Below are positions 12,486 through 27,053 of a stretch of 64,000 nucleotides of DNA, piece after piece. The notes beneath the pieces were generated by a model. It ran no database searches. It was given only the letters and a program-made list of their open reading frames with translations, and was not told the DNA's origin. The position numbers and the translations under genes were made by a program. The stretch lies in contig QNQO01005856.1 in NCBI GenBank assembly GCA_003290165.1, positions 1-64,000 on the forward strand, read 5' to 3'. Position 1 is the stretch's first letter, and each line of letters opens with the position of its first letter. This stretch comes from Berberis thunbergii (lineage: Eukaryota; Streptophyta; Magnoliopsida; Ranunculales; Berberidaceae).

Positions 12486-12651
12486 ATTGTCGCCATTGAT
12501 TTGCAGCCCATGGCTCCCAATTCTGCATTTAGATAAGGAATTGATGTTAGGACTATTATAAGGAATTTACCTGTTCCTCAAAATTTTGATCCTGATCAAT
12601 GAAGCAAGATGGTGGATTATTGGGATTCACCCGAATGGCAGGTAAATTAAA
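12486..12651 (+). other. Possible decayed TNPA-like exon
   Basis: An AG/GT-bounded block reads DVRTIIRNLPVPQNFDPDQ, stop, SKMVDYWDSPEWQ. The last part resembles the D-x-W-x-x-(L/M)-V-x-Y-W-x-(S/T)-P-E pattern of transposase_24 proteins, with a stop in place of the Trp. Weak match. Confidence 0.3.
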
Positions 12652-15775
<3,124 letters not shown>

Positions 15776-16185
15776 GTATGCATTTATCTGCCTCATTTTA
15801 CATTTGTGGAACTCTATTTGTTTCTGTTTTCAGAGAACAGTGGACCTTCTTGTTTCACTGTCCAAATTTTCAACTTTCCTTTGAGTAACAGGAGTTGAAT
15901 GTATATATATAGGCTCATGACACAGAGTGTTTTGCAGAATGCATAGGACTCTTATTTAAAACCTAAGCTCAAAAAGTGTTTGAATAAGTATGCTGAATTG
16001 AAATGCTTTAAAAATCTAGTGGCTAACATCTTTTATATGATTCAGATTTTATGTATTTTAAATTCTGTGGTTGTTTTGGTTCTTGTTGTTAATATTGTTG
16101 CTATGTTTTGCTGATAAAAGGAAAATCCTCATTTCTTAGTTCTAAGGGTAAAGGTGTTCTAGTAAACATGATCTCTAACTTGCAG

Positions 16186-16510
16186 GACTGCTTTCCATCC
16201 TATATGTGCAAGGGAGGCAGGACATAGGATGGAGATTTGGGGGAAGATCAGTTGTGAAAATGTGAGTCTCCTCTTATTTGCCTTGCCAGACTTTACTTCC
16301 TAACTCCGTCTCATTAACGTCGGCATGCAAAATATATTTTCTTGTTTAATTGTGTCTTGAATGTAATTTTGATTTCTTGGAACTGCTTTAGGTTGAGTTG
16401 AGGGCTTTTTGCTCGAAGCACTCAGAAGGGCAAGATGTTCGTAGTACCCAACAACCGAACGGGGGCCTTTTTGTGGCTGTTGGTTCAAACTCATCTGAAT
16501 CTGAGCATTT
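16186..16510 (+). pseudogene. Captured extended-PHD finger fragment (Jade-like protein)
   Basis: Exon 16186-16261 reads TAFHPICAREAGHRMEIWGK then ISCEN. Exon 16392 onward reads VELRAFCSKHSEGQDV and then a Ser/Gln-rich tail near VAVGSNSSESEH. Cys and His spacing (HPICARE...FCSKH) is that of the second zinc-binding half of the extended PHD module in Jade/BRPF/ATX-type chromatin readers; the tail resembles the plant Jade-like proteins. The first PHD finger is missing. Sites are AG/GT. Confidence 0.75.
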
Positions 16511-16530
16511 AACTATGATGGACTGGCGTA

Positions 16531-16610
16531 CTTGTTGTTGCTGCGCTCTGTTGCTGTTGCTGAAGCTGATGCTGCTGTTGCTGCGCGGCGTTGATGCTGC
16601 TGCTGCTATC
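16531..16610. repeat. CTG/GCTGTT-rich trinucleotide tract
   Basis: Interrupted runs of GCTGTTGCTG right after the PHD fragment. A similar tract lies at 17978-18095, and CAG-rich DNA lies in CACTA-2 at 45760-45870. Confidence 0.7.
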
Positions 16611-16669
16611 CTGGATGTTCAGGGTGTGGTATGTGAGACTATTGACCTGAATTTATGTCTTAATTGAGT

Positions 16670-17357
16670 AAAGGTTGCCTATTCAAGTCAATTTAGTGCT
16701 TGTTATTCATTGGCATTTAGAGTTTGTTATTGCAATTTGCATTTTGAACTTGCAATTTAAGTAGAGCCACCAAATAAAATTGGGAAGTTATCCACGGGTA
16801 AATCAGTCAACACCTCTTTCACCAAGGGGTGTCAATTATGGGGGATAGATCTATTTTTAGATGTTGCATGGTAAGTTTAAGTTCCGTTCTTTGCACCTTG
16901 TAAAATAAGTGATGTAGAGTTGTAATAAGAGAAATAATTGAGAGCTTGAATTGCAAAGCCAATTAGACAAGCACGTTTTCTAGATATAGAAATTTGAGAT
17001 AGAAATTTCAATGAAAAGAAGGCTTCAATGTGTTTCAAAACAGTATACAACTCAACTCACAAGAGCATTTAATATTTGTCAACTTAAACTACAGCAAATT
17101 CTAGTATACTTGTAGGAGCAAAACAGTATCTAGCCCAGAACTAGTCTTGGTATAATTACAACATACAAAAGTAGAAGACAGTGTGAATCATGGAGAAACT
17201 TTGCGTGCGAAAAATTGTCACAGGCAAGTCGCTAAACTGAATTCTAAATGACTCTACCTCTTCTAATCAGAAACTTAACTAACACTTAGGGAGCTAAAAA
17301 TGATACCACTCATCTTCATGACCAGTCTAGGCCTTCAAAACTACTATAGCATTGTTG
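16670..17357. other. CACTA-1 internal DNA, no gene seen
   Basis: AT-rich sequence between the PHD fragment and the antisense MLO fragment. It may be the 3' flank of the captured MLO copy. Confidence 0.35.
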
Positions 17358-17360
17358 TCA

Positions 17361-17702
17361 TCATGGTCCACTCAATAAGTCAATGTTAGCATATGTAGTA
17401 TTGCTTTCGGTGGCCCATTGTTGTTCTTCATATTGCATTTGTTCTTCTCTTGTTCTAGACTCTTCATCCCCTACATCCATCTCAGCAATCACAGTGGCAG
17501 GTTCTGATGTGGGGACAACTACTTCGACAGTTTTAGCAGGCATGAAAGGGTTACTCATTGGTACTGCACCTGGGCTTCCACCCAGGACCTTAACAGGCGC
17601 TACAATCCCGTCAGGCCTCTTCTTCCTGGCTTTCCTACGCCAATTTTTAAGGGCCTTAGATGTTTCTTCATCGAAAATGGATCGTTTCATAGTTGATCCC
17701 AT
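17361..17702 (-). pseudogene. Captured MLO C-terminal exon with calmodulin-binding segment
   Basis: The - strand reads MGSTMKRSIFDEETSKALKN then WRRKARKKR and a low-complexity acidic tail ending at a stop. This is the cytoplasmic C-terminus of MLO membrane proteins (MGSxMKxSIFDEQTSKALxNW), whose basic helix with the conserved Trp binds calmodulin. The seven transmembrane helices are absent. The ORF is open for 113 codons. It lies opposite to the transposase, like the other calmodulin-binding fragment at 4055-4162. Confidence 0.82.
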
Positions 17703-17977
17703 CTGAAAATTCCAACCTTATAATTTAGCCATACATTTAACTAAACTTACTGCAAGTTCGGTCTTATTTATTTATTTATTGTGATGCAATGGCACCTGAA
17801 GTTGTTCATATACAACAATACCCGAGTAACAAGAGCATACAGTGGGAGAGTAATGTAGCTACACATGAATTGAACCACCACCCTGCACCAGACAGCAAAA
17901 TTTAAACTCTAGGAACGGTTCACCCCGAAACAACTCCAACAACTTCAGTGAGCTAATATGATGTAACTCACTTAGGC

Positions 17978-18095
17978 GTTGATGCTGCTGCTGCTGCTGC
18001 TACGCTTTGGTGCGTTACTGCTGCTGCTGCCCTGCTTTGCTGTTGCTGCTGCCCTGCTTTGCTGTTGCTGTTGCTGCTTGGTTTGCTGCTGCTGT
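17978..18095. repeat. CTG trinucleotide tract (polyQ/polyS on the - strand)
   Basis: GCTGCTGCTG-type runs with interruptions. On the - strand they fall in an ORF (17972-18259) with TQQQQTKQQQQQQS. This is compositional; no parent gene is recognised. Confidence 0.7.
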
Positions 18096-19679
18096 GTCGC
18101 AGCGTTGACCTGCTGAGATGTCGCGATATCACATGCAAGTATAGAGAGATTACTTGATCGAGTGAGAATTGATTTGTCGCAGAAACGCGCGTGTGCTGCG
18201 TGTTCTACGGTTGAGAGATTGCTGCGTGTTCTACGCGCGTCTGCTGTTCTCCAAGTCATTCCATATGTGAAGGTTAGTGTCCATAGTATTTATTTGAAAT
18301 AATTTAGACAACAATTATATCATTTCAAGCAGCCTTTCAATTAACCCATAGACTGAAAAAGGCCACCAAAACCATAACAATAGATCACTACTTGCATTTG
18401 CATGCAATACCACAAGAAAGGAAGATAAAAGAAGAAGAGCAAATGCAGAAGTATATTGGAGGAAAAGAGAGCCTACCAAATGGAAAATAGAGAAATGGCA
18501 AAGAAATGGAGAGATTGAGATGGAGAATCTCTTCACTATAGAGGAAGAGAAGAAATACAAGGGAGAGGGGGGAAGAATGAGTGGGGTGGTGAGGGGGTTT
18601 AAATAGGCCAGGCATCCCTCCTTTTTCACCTGTCACCTGTTCAAAAGGTCTTTTTTGTAAGGTCTGCCATTTGTCATAAAATATAAGTTATCCAAAAATC
18701 TGTAGAAATCTATAAAAGTTTTATTTTTTAATCCAAATCTTTCATAATCTCTTGTCATAAAAGTAAAACCTTAAAAAAAAAAAAATCTGACAAGTAGTAA
18801 ATCTTGAAAAATCTAGTTAGGAATTAAAGTGAGTCTATATTTAGATTATAGTGTGTTGGTAGGAAAGATAAACACGTGTAATTCGTGTATATCTTGTAAT
18901 TGCAAAGTTTCTATAAAAATGGAAATGTGATTTGTAAACTCATGGTGGTTTTCAATGCCATTCTGATTTTCCTTTTTTATGTTCTTAAATTGATTGATTT
19001 TCCCATCCCGCCACCTCCCTCCCCTCGCTTATTTCCTCGCCCACTTCCTCGACATTTAGAATTTCTGATTCAGTTTAGCAAGCTAGTAAACTTATAACCG
19101 GAATCAATATGATGAAAAATTGAAGTGATAACTTCACTTCCTCGACATTTAAGCATAAATGACTATTTTGTTTTTGATTTCAAGCAAATAGGATAAAAAG
19201 TCTTATCTAATGTAGTAATGGTGCCTGTATTGGTGGATTTGTGGGTTGACGTTGTTTTGATAAGTCTGGGACTCTTACATCGGACGACATGGTATGTTAT
19301 GATGTCACATGATCAAGTTTTAGCTTATGTAATTGATGATATATACTGTGATGGATGTAATGGATATATGGCAATGTTTTTTAGGAGTTCCGTGGAGTAG
19401 AATTTTTTTTAGGAGCATATAATTTGGTCTAGTAGAATTTTTTTTTCAGCATGAAACCTATATGTTGTTGATGATGATACTTCTACTTGTGCTTTTGCTA
19501 CAACTTATTGTTACACCCAGGTCCAGATCATATGCAATAAAGTACTTAAATAGTATCTATGTTGTCTTGTTTCAATAATTGTGCAATTATAGGTCATGTT
19601 TGTCTGTCATTGGTTTATTAGCAATCTTTATAGGTCATGTTTGTCTGTTATTAAGTACTGACTAATTTTTATACTGCAG
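18096..19679. other. CACTA-1 internal DNA, unassigned, with a MITE remnant
   Basis: Low-complexity AG-rich DNA at 18400-18600, then intron-like sequence. At about 19000-19062 it contains the right end of the fold-back family described at 26631 (TTCCTCGACATTTAGAAT), with a second partial end at 19135-19155. No gene seen. Confidence 0.4.
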
Positions 19680-19810
19680 GGCTCTGAAGGTCTGAGCCAG
19701 TACGGGCAGCGCAGTATGTTGGACAGGAGAATGCGCATACATTGCTTGTTTCTGGGGTGCAAAGTGTGTCGTTGTATCAACCATCACCGGTGCCATATAC
19801 AAGCAACTAC
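19680..19810 (+). pseudogene. Exon-like block shared with CACTA-3, parent unknown
   Basis: Near-identical to 61519-61650 in CACTA-3. There it is open for 44 codons between AG and GT and reads YVGQENAHTLLVSGVQSVSL then YQPSPVPYTS. Here a 2-bp insertion (CAGCGCAG against CAGCAG) breaks the frame. Sequence around it is also shared, from about 19605 to the right end. I do not recognise the parent gene. Confidence 0.55.
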
Positions 19811-20244
19811 CAGGTGCTGCATTCTCATCATTTTCAGTATATTGAACAAGCAACTACCGAAAGAAATGGGGCCTGTTCCTAAGGGCATCAATGTGTTTTC
19901 TTACATTATAACTAGGGCGATTTGTATTGTTGGAAAAAACATAGAGAAATTCTTTTGTTTTAGATGCGAGCGAAACCTGATATAACAAGCTATGTTCCAT
20001 TTGTTCAGGTTAATCCTGTTATTGTACATTAATTAATGCTATTTGTTTACATGTTTTTGTTTGGCGTCAAAACTAGACAAGTTCCTTTTTACGGTTGATT
20101 TTGTATTTATCTAGCATATAGTTTGGTGGTTCTTATTCGTGTCGGAGGCATGACACAAACTATAGTAAGGACTGATTTTGCAGGTGCCACTGCTGTGATT
20201 TTGCTGCAGCAGCAAAAAAAAATATAAATTTTTTTTTCGATTAT

Positions 20245-20942
20245 ATTAACTTGCAACGGTTTTACACCGTTGCAACAAAACATATTTCTTTTTTTTTTGA
20301 ATTTTGTTTTAATTGCCAACGGTTTCACACCGTAGTTCCATATTGCTACACCTAAAAACCGTTGCTAGTACCTTTGCCACGGTTTAATTTACACTATTTA
20401 GCCACGGTTTATAACCGTTGCAACAATTAGCCACGGCTAATAACCGTGGCTACTTTTAGAAACGGTTTAAAACCGTTGCAAATACATGTGCTTAGCCACG
20501 GTTCAAAACCGTTGCAAAGGTTAGCCACGGCTAGAAACCGTTGCTACTTTTAGACACGGTTTAAAACTGTTGCAAATATATAAACTTAGCCACGGTTCAA
20601 AACCGTTGCCATAGTTAGCCACGACTATAAACCGTAGCTATCTAGTTAGCCACGGTTTATAACCGTTGCTAATATTTACACTTAGTAACGGCTTCAAACC
20701 GTTGCTAATTTATCCACGGTTTATAACCGTTGCTAGTTTTATTGCAACGGTTTATAACCGTTGCTAATTTCTGCAAATAACGCCCCCCCTTCAACCATAA
20801 AACCGTTGCTACAATGTTTAGCAACGGTTTTTAGCCGTGACAAAAAATTTTGCGACGCCCCTGTAGTCCACGGCTCTTAGCCGTGGCAATGTCTTACGCC
20901 CACGGTATAAAACCGTGGCTAATGGGGGTTTTTGGTGTAGTG
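20245..20942. repeat. CACTA-1 right subterminal palindrome array and TIR
   Basis: About 30 palindromic units with the same two arm types as the left end, ending in GGGGGTTTTTGGTGTAGTG. The unit density rises toward the terminus. The array is longer than the left one. Confidence 0.9.
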
Positions 20943-21349
20943 TAAATTTTATCCTCTGTTTTGTTTATGTGAAATTATTGTGATATCTGCGATATATCCG
21001 ATAATTTACAAACTGTTGCGACTTTACTCTTTCCCTAAGGGTGAAACATTCAAATATTGTCAACACTGCTTGCAGGTAACATTATTCTAATCTTTATGGA
21101 ATCATTACAAAATAAATAAAAAAATAAAGAAGAAAAGAGTTCTTGTTCACTGAAGTTGCACATGATTATATTAGGGAAGGTGTTTTTCAATTAGGTAGTT
21201 ATGGCGATCAAGTACTTCTTTAATCTCTTGCACCCCGTCCCAACCCCCTTAAGGAATTTTCTCTCTTTAAAATAAGTTTGTCAATAAGCTCGACTTCCCC
21301 TTTCACTGGATGAGCAGTAAGTGAAACATTTTTTTTCCATGGTTTGAAG

Positions 21350-21930
21350 GCAACTGCTGGTGGTGGAGGACGTGGAATGCGTCTTGCCAAGGTTACTGAA
21401 GAGTTTGTGAAGTTGTTACAGGTATTGCCCCGGGCACTTTTTTTTTCTCTTTTAAGTAAGCTTTTCTGACACTGCACCTTGATGATCTTTTCTTCAAGAT
21501 TTGTTAGTATAAACATGAATTTGTTAGGAAACTAACAAGGACTCATAGTTATTACAAGGTAGCCTGAGATGATTTAAAAGCAAAAACAACACCAGATATT
21601 ACATAGTTCTGAAAAGGGCGACAAAACTAGCTCTTAACTGCTAGAACCTGGTTTATAAGTGTTAATCTTGAATTGGCTTCTTTGAATGACAGGCAGCCAA
21701 AAGTGAGGCTGCAGCTGCATTTGGAAATGATGGAGTTTATTTGGAAAAATATATCCAAAACCCAAGGCACATTGAGTTCCGGGTATCACCTCTATTTGAT
21801 GTGTGAATTTATTGTTCATTTAGTCATCCCCGCGTTTGATTAACAACTAATGTGTCACTTGGTTGTACAGGTTCTTGCAGATAAATATAACAATGTTGTT
21901 CACTTTGGGGAGCGTGATTGCAGCATTCAG
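21350..21930 (+). pseudogene. Plastid biotin carboxylase fragment, second part (three exons)
   Basis: Exons 21350-21421, 21693-21782 and 21871-21930 continue the enzyme from the point where CACTA-1 interrupts it: ATAGGGGRGMRLAK (the Gly-rich ATP-grasp loop), [20 protein letters not shown] then RHIEF, and [12 protein letters not shown]. These three are in frame with clean GT/AG sites. One conserved Gln after HIEF is Arg. The exon that should follow, with the catalytic and ATP-binding remainder, is not found in the next 1.7 kb, where an oxidosqualene cyclase fragment begins instead. A hAT element sits exactly at the donor after the last exon. Confidence 0.9.
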
Positions 21931-21937
21931 GTACAAC

Positions 21938-22581
21938 CAGTGTTCTAAAAATCGCTAGGCGCTGGGCGGGCGGCGAGCAGATGCCTAGCGCCCAGGCGGC
22001 ACCTAGGCGGTGTTAGGTTTTGTATTATTACTTTAATAATTTACAACAGTTAAGCATAATACCTTATCAATTCATCCAATTTAATGCCAATATACATATG
22101 TAAAATTTAAAAACATGAAAAATTAACAATCGTGAACAAAATTTATTAAAACTCAAATGACCGAAGTTGGTCATGATGGGTACTTTATATAAATTTGAAT
22201 TTGTGTACTCTTTTATTTTTCTTCAAATTGCATGAATAACTTCAGTTATGTTTGATAAAATCTACATTAGTAAAATTGGTACCGGCAGATCCTTTAAGAA
22301 TTCCATTAAGTAATCATCATTTGCTATATTTAGACATATACTGAATAAAAAATAATTAAATAGTTTATTTATAAAAAAATAGGATAGAAAATAAAATAAG
22401 AACACAATCAGCCTTATAAAAATATATATATATATATATAAAATCGCCCAGACCGCCTAGACCGCCTAGATCCCGCCCAGACCCGCCTAGACCAGCCCAG
22501 ACTGCCCGCCCAGCCATTAATCTGGGCAGTTTTCCACCTTCTAGCACCTAGGCGCCGCCTAGGCCGATTTTTAGAACACTG
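21938..22581 (+). mobile_element. Non-autonomous hAT element, copy 1 (644 bp)
   Basis: TIRs are CAGTGTTCTAAAAATCG and its complement. The 8-bp duplication GGTACAAC lies at 21930-21937 and 22582-22589, as expected of hAT elements. GCCTAGGCG-type repeats sit inside both ends, and the AT-rich core has no ORF. A second copy in the opposite orientation is at 35428-36052. The left duplication covers the last base and donor GT of a biotin carboxylase exon. Confidence 0.9.
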
Positions 22582-22589
22582 GGTACAAC

Positions 22590-23664
22590 CATTCCTTCCT
22601 CTATTTCTTTGTCGATTTTTTCACTAATCACATTTGACACCTATAGCTTAATCTTAACTTGAAAGATATCCTTCCAATATTATGTATGTACTGCATTGTC
22701 ACTATGAACTATGTTAAAGGCAATGCTTAGGTGACAAGTCCATTCACCCAACAATCTAGGCAGCCCTAAAGGATTTTGTCCCTTTTTATTTATAAATAGA
22801 CTCAAAATTTACAACATCTTATTCCCTTTCTCTCTATTTACCTTCTAGAAACATGAAATAAAACTTCAAATTACACTAGAGTAATATGCATGTTATATAT
22901 ACTCATTTACTTATGAAATACATGCCTTTCTTGTGTATAGATTTGTTTAAAGTTTAAATATATTTACTCATAGATTTTTTTTGGAAGTTAATAATGTATT
23001 CACAAATACAACATAAATACACGTGTTCAACTTGGATGAATTTGAAACTGAGGGTCTGCACTTACACGGTTTTGTTTATGTTTTTATAACTTTGAGTACA
23101 TGGTTGACTCATGCATAATATGCATACTCAGTTCTCTCTTTGGCATACTTAACTTTAATTACCTTTCCCTTTAACTTAATTTTCTGCCTCGTATTAGTTA
23201 AGTGGTAAGCTAGTATCATTTGAGGAAACTGTAATGAATCTTGTAGAAAGCTCTTATGAACTTTTTTTTTTTTCATATTGAGTGTTATTGATAATGGTGA
23301 ATTGGTTTTCTTATTGTGTGACCTGCCTAATTATGCATGAGCATGTCATATGATGATCTGTTGGTTGGTAATGTAGTTCTCTGCCATATGACCTGCCTAT
23401 AATCTTTGATGAAGTCTCTGAAGATTTTCCTTCTATAGCAGATCCCTCATTTCATTGCAATCAATGACATTTGGAATTCACATATGTTATGCTTAAAGTT
23501 GCATTTTAATCATGACACTCTATCAATTTTTCTGTCAAATGTTTTGGAAAAGTGGAAGTACACATCTTGGCTAATTATAGTTGTTATTTGCCATGTTTTT
23601 TTTTATTATTATTTTTAATTGCAGAAGTTGAAGTTGTTCTATAAGATAAATATGCATCAATAAT
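22590..23664. other. AT-rich DNA between two captured genes, nothing recognised
   Basis: No exon of biotin carboxylase or cyclase was found. A poly-T tract lies near 23260. It could be intron of either fragment. Confidence 0.4.
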
Positions 23665-24457
23665 GTCTATTTGCAAATTGGGATCCGACATCATCCTCTT
23701 ATGTGGAGGTCAAGAAAATGCTTGTGCAAGAGGTCGTAAATGGATACGTGACCATGGTGGTGTAACATCAATACCAGCTTGGGGAAAGACATGACTTTCG
23801 GTATGGTAACAATAAATCTCCATACCTAAATTTGCTACATGTATAGTTCCTGACTAGTGATCTATATAATATGATCCATGTTCATGCAGATACTTGGAGT
23901 GTCTGAGTGGTCAGGTTCCCATCCTATGCCCCCTAAAGTTTTGCTTTTCCCTTCCTTTCTCCCTATAAATGCAGGTTCACAACACAACTTTTGATTCTTT
24001 TTTATACAAAAGTTCTGCTCCTAAATGAAACAAGAAGTTTTTCCATGATGTTGTAAAGTTGAATTCCATTTTCGAGCTAAATTCTATTTAATGCAATGCA
24101 GGAAAATTGTGGTGTTATTGTCGAATGCCTTACATGCCAAGTTGAATTCCATTTTCGAGCTAAATTCTATTTAATGCAATGCAGGAAAATTGTGGTGTTA
24201 CTGTCGAATGGCTTACATGCCAATGTCATACTTATATGGGAAGAGGTTCGTAGGTCCAATGATAGATCTTATTGTATCTCTGAGGGAAAAACTTCATGTT
24301 CAGCCTTACCATGAAATAAATTGGTTCAAAACATGGCATGTTTGCGTTGAGGTTAGTTGAGTTTACCTGCTAGATGCCTACATGTAAGGAATGTTTATAT
24401 ATGCTAAATGAACTGGTACCACAGGAGGATCTTTACTATCCCAATCCTCTTATGCAA
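23665..24457 (+). pseudogene. Oxidosqualene cyclase fragment (triterpene/sterol cyclase)
   Basis: Four exon pieces match cyclases of the cycloartenol/beta-amyrin synthase family, which fold 2,3-oxidosqualene. Piece 23665-23800 reads GRKWIRDHGGVTSIPAWGK followed by a stop where the family has Trp. Piece 23890-23974 reads ILGVSEWSGSHPMPPK. Piece 24185-24351 reads [17 protein letters not shown] and PYHEINWFK. Piece 24425-24457 reads EDLYYPNPLMQ. The catalytic DCTAE region and the C-terminal half are absent. The last piece passes directly into NDPK sequence. Confidence 0.87.
24057..24222 (+). repeat. 83-bp tandem duplication across a splice acceptor
   Basis: Units 24057-24139 and 24140-24222 are near-identical. 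Each holds the intron end, the acceptor AATGCAG and the first 35-38 bases of the cyclase exon. Two competing acceptors result. Confidence 0.9.
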
Positions 24458-26469
24458 GGGAGGATGCAAATAATGCGGCTCGGGGATGGTATTCAGGAGC
24501 ACTTGCCCTTCCCACAGCAGGTTTTCCTACCGCATCTTTGTTTTTCCAACTATTATGCTGTATTAGATTTCATACTGTACTAAATAGTTGCTCCTATGGG
24601 ATCCTAAAAGATTTCAGTCCAACACTCTGAACAAATGGAGTATATATATTTAATTAAACTGTTGCTGTGGAGATTCTTTAGTATATAATAGCATGCTATC
24701 TCTTGATAATGGATGTTCTAGGTGTATAATTACTTGCAGCCTTGGTTGAATGCCCAATTATGAAACACACAATCCATATGGATCTCTTCCAAAAATCAGA
24801 ATGGATTTTCTATGATTTCATTGTATTTTTTGTGTGGGTAAAAGGTCACTTGTTTTATATACTTAAAAATCTTCTAGTACTGCATCTTCAGTTCTATTGT
24901 ATGAAAGGACATGATCGTTCAAAGTAAAAGGTCTGAGTAGGAAGAAATGTTGGTGGTGACTAGATGAAGTTTAGGCAAAAGAAGAGGGCCCCTGCCTTTG
25001 TTCAAGTTATAGAATAGGGCATTCACAACCTCTTCAACAATAACTAATGTGGTATTTGCATTGGGTTGAAATAAAAGGCGTGGGATGCATTCGGATGTTG
25101 AATGTTACCTAGACTTCACCCTACAGTAAACTTTGTCCCATCTGTTCACTACCAACTTGCTTTCTGCAGTGATCAAAACTTCCTACTGATCCTTTAACTG
25201 TATCTCTTTATCTACATCTGGACTTCTGTTTGAAAGTAATTTCACTGTGAAAGTTTAACTATTAATGGATTTGGGAAGCTGCTAAGTCTTAAAATGTGTG
25301 AAATTGTGTCAATATGGTTGCCATTCCTTCTCTATGATAATGAGATGCAAACCCCAGCATATTTCAAAACAGGCCTACCTTTTCGTAGATTTTCTTCATT
25401 GTTAGGCATCATTTTGCTTGTCCATTTCAATTATTTAGTAGGGTACTTGTAGTCTTTTCATTGTGTATCAGAAGCTAGAAGCTATTTATATTCTTCACTG
25501 GTTTCTCTCTTAACAAAATTGGCATCTTTAACATGTACTTATTAGCAATCTGCAATTATTTTTATTCTTCAAGTTTTGATTTTGTTTTTGTTTCCTCTAG
25601 TTTATATGCTACAAGATCAAGAGGCACATGCTGCAGAGGTACTCCAAATACCATTGATGACATCATTTCCAACTTAGAGCAGCTTGTTCTATTATTTTTT
25701 TTTTATTTTTTTTATCGATGTTTGTAACATACACTTCACTGCTCGCTTCAGATGGAACATACTTTTATTGCAATTCAACCTGATGGTGTGCAGAGAGGTC
25801 TGGTAAGAAAATCCTTCTGATGTTTTTTTAGTATGTGAATTTCATCAAGCATAACGGTGTGTGTAATGGGAATTGTTAAATCCATGCAAGCAAAAGTCTT
25901 CAAAACTCATGTCCTGCTGATTTGCACAACTCAGTATTGCAAATAAGAAAGGGGAAAAAATGCACATCTGAAAGACTCTGATTTTCAACAATCCGTGAAA
26001 ATCTTGGATCTGCGTTCTTTATTGTGGACACTAGTTGGCTTTCTTTTATATTGTTTCATTTTGTCTTAGAACTTTCCCTTTCCTAACAATTTTCTTTTCC
26101 TTACAGGTTTCAGAAATTATAGCACGATTTGAACACAGAGGCTTTAAGCTAGTTGCCATCAAGTTGGTGGTTCCTTCCAAGGGGTTTGCCGAGAAACATT
26201 ACCATGATCTCAAGGAAATGCCTTTTTTTAGTGGTCTCTGTGATTTCCTTAGTTCTGGCCCTGTGCTTGCCATGGTGAGGAAAATGAAGGGCTTTACCTT
26301 TTTTTTCTTTTAGTTTTTACCCCATTTGTGAGTCTTTAAACAAGTTTTTGTTTGTTAGGTCTAAGAAGGTGAAGGAGTGATAAAATATGGTCGCAAACTT
26401 ATTGGAGCTACTGACCCACAAAAATCAGAGCCAGGAACAATCAGGGGTGACCTCACTGTTGTTGTAGAA
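24457..26469 (+). pseudogene. Organellar nucleoside diphosphate kinase III fragment
   Basis: Five exon pieces match plant NDPK III, which balances NTP pools in organelles. They are 24457-24520 (REDANNAARGWYSGALALPT), 25601-25638 (YMLQDQEAHAAE), 25752-25802 (MEHTFIAIQPDGVQRGL), 26107-26274 ([20 protein letters not shown] ... [17 protein letters not shown]) and 26359-26469 ([20 protein letters not shown]). Phases agree. A stop (TAA, 26361-26363) replaces the Trp of the usual VWEGEG motif. The exon with the active-site His (NIIHGSDG) is missing. The piece starts in mid-exon, fused to a cyclase exon. Confidence 0.9.
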
Positions 26470-26630
26470 AAGTATTATCACTGTTCTTAACATGTTTCAC
26501 ATTGTTCTTGTTAGAATAGCATTCTGTCTTTTTCTGTTTTCTATAGAACCATAATGCCTATGCTCTTGAATAATGCCTCGTCTCTTGTGCTGCACATCCA
26601 ACTGTTGATGTTTTCATGAACCCGTCTAAC

Positions 26631-26800
26631 TGTCGAGGAAGACAGCGAGGGACCCCACAGGGGGGGAGAGAGTCGTTCATCTCCCCCGGGATGAACGCTT
26701 GAATTATCAACGCACGCATCCCGATAATTCAAGTGCGCATCCCGGAGGGATGGACGGCTCCCACTCCCCCCTGTGGGGTCCCTCGCTGGTTCCCTCGACA
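26631..26800. mobile_element. Fold-back MITE, copy 1 (about 170 bp)
   Basis: Inverted arms start TGTCGAGGAA and end TTCCCTCGACA. Inside are longer complementary GC-rich arms (AGCGAGGGACCCCACAGG against its complement). Outside, the flanks TCTAA and TTAGA may extend the TIR. No ORF. Related copies: 57393-57559 and a right-end remnant at 19000-19062. Superfamily not assigned. Confidence 0.75.
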
Positions 26801-27053
26801 ATTAGAATTTTTGTGTTTTCATTGTTTCAACAATTTATTGCACGGGTTACAATGGTACCTTCGTAACATGTAATTATTAATGAAACAGATTACAGCAATG
26901 AGGGGAGTACACCTTCCTTTTTCACGGTTCTCTTCAGACATTTATGGTTCACCACTTTCGAATCCTCATCTACTGGCCTTTCTCTCTAGCTGGCAACAGA
27001 CAGTCTCCTCTCCTAGTACTTCTGCCAAAGCCCAAAAAAAAAAGAAGGAAAAA

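Noticed and set aside
17972..18259. PolyQ/polyS ORF as a possible transcription factor
   Set aside because: The tract comes from a trinucleotide repeat and has no conserved domain beside it.
23665..26469. Terpene cyclase and NDPK as neighbouring functional genes, for example a biosynthetic cluster
   Set aside because: Both are truncated, carry stops (after WGK; before EGEGV) and are fused inside one exon.
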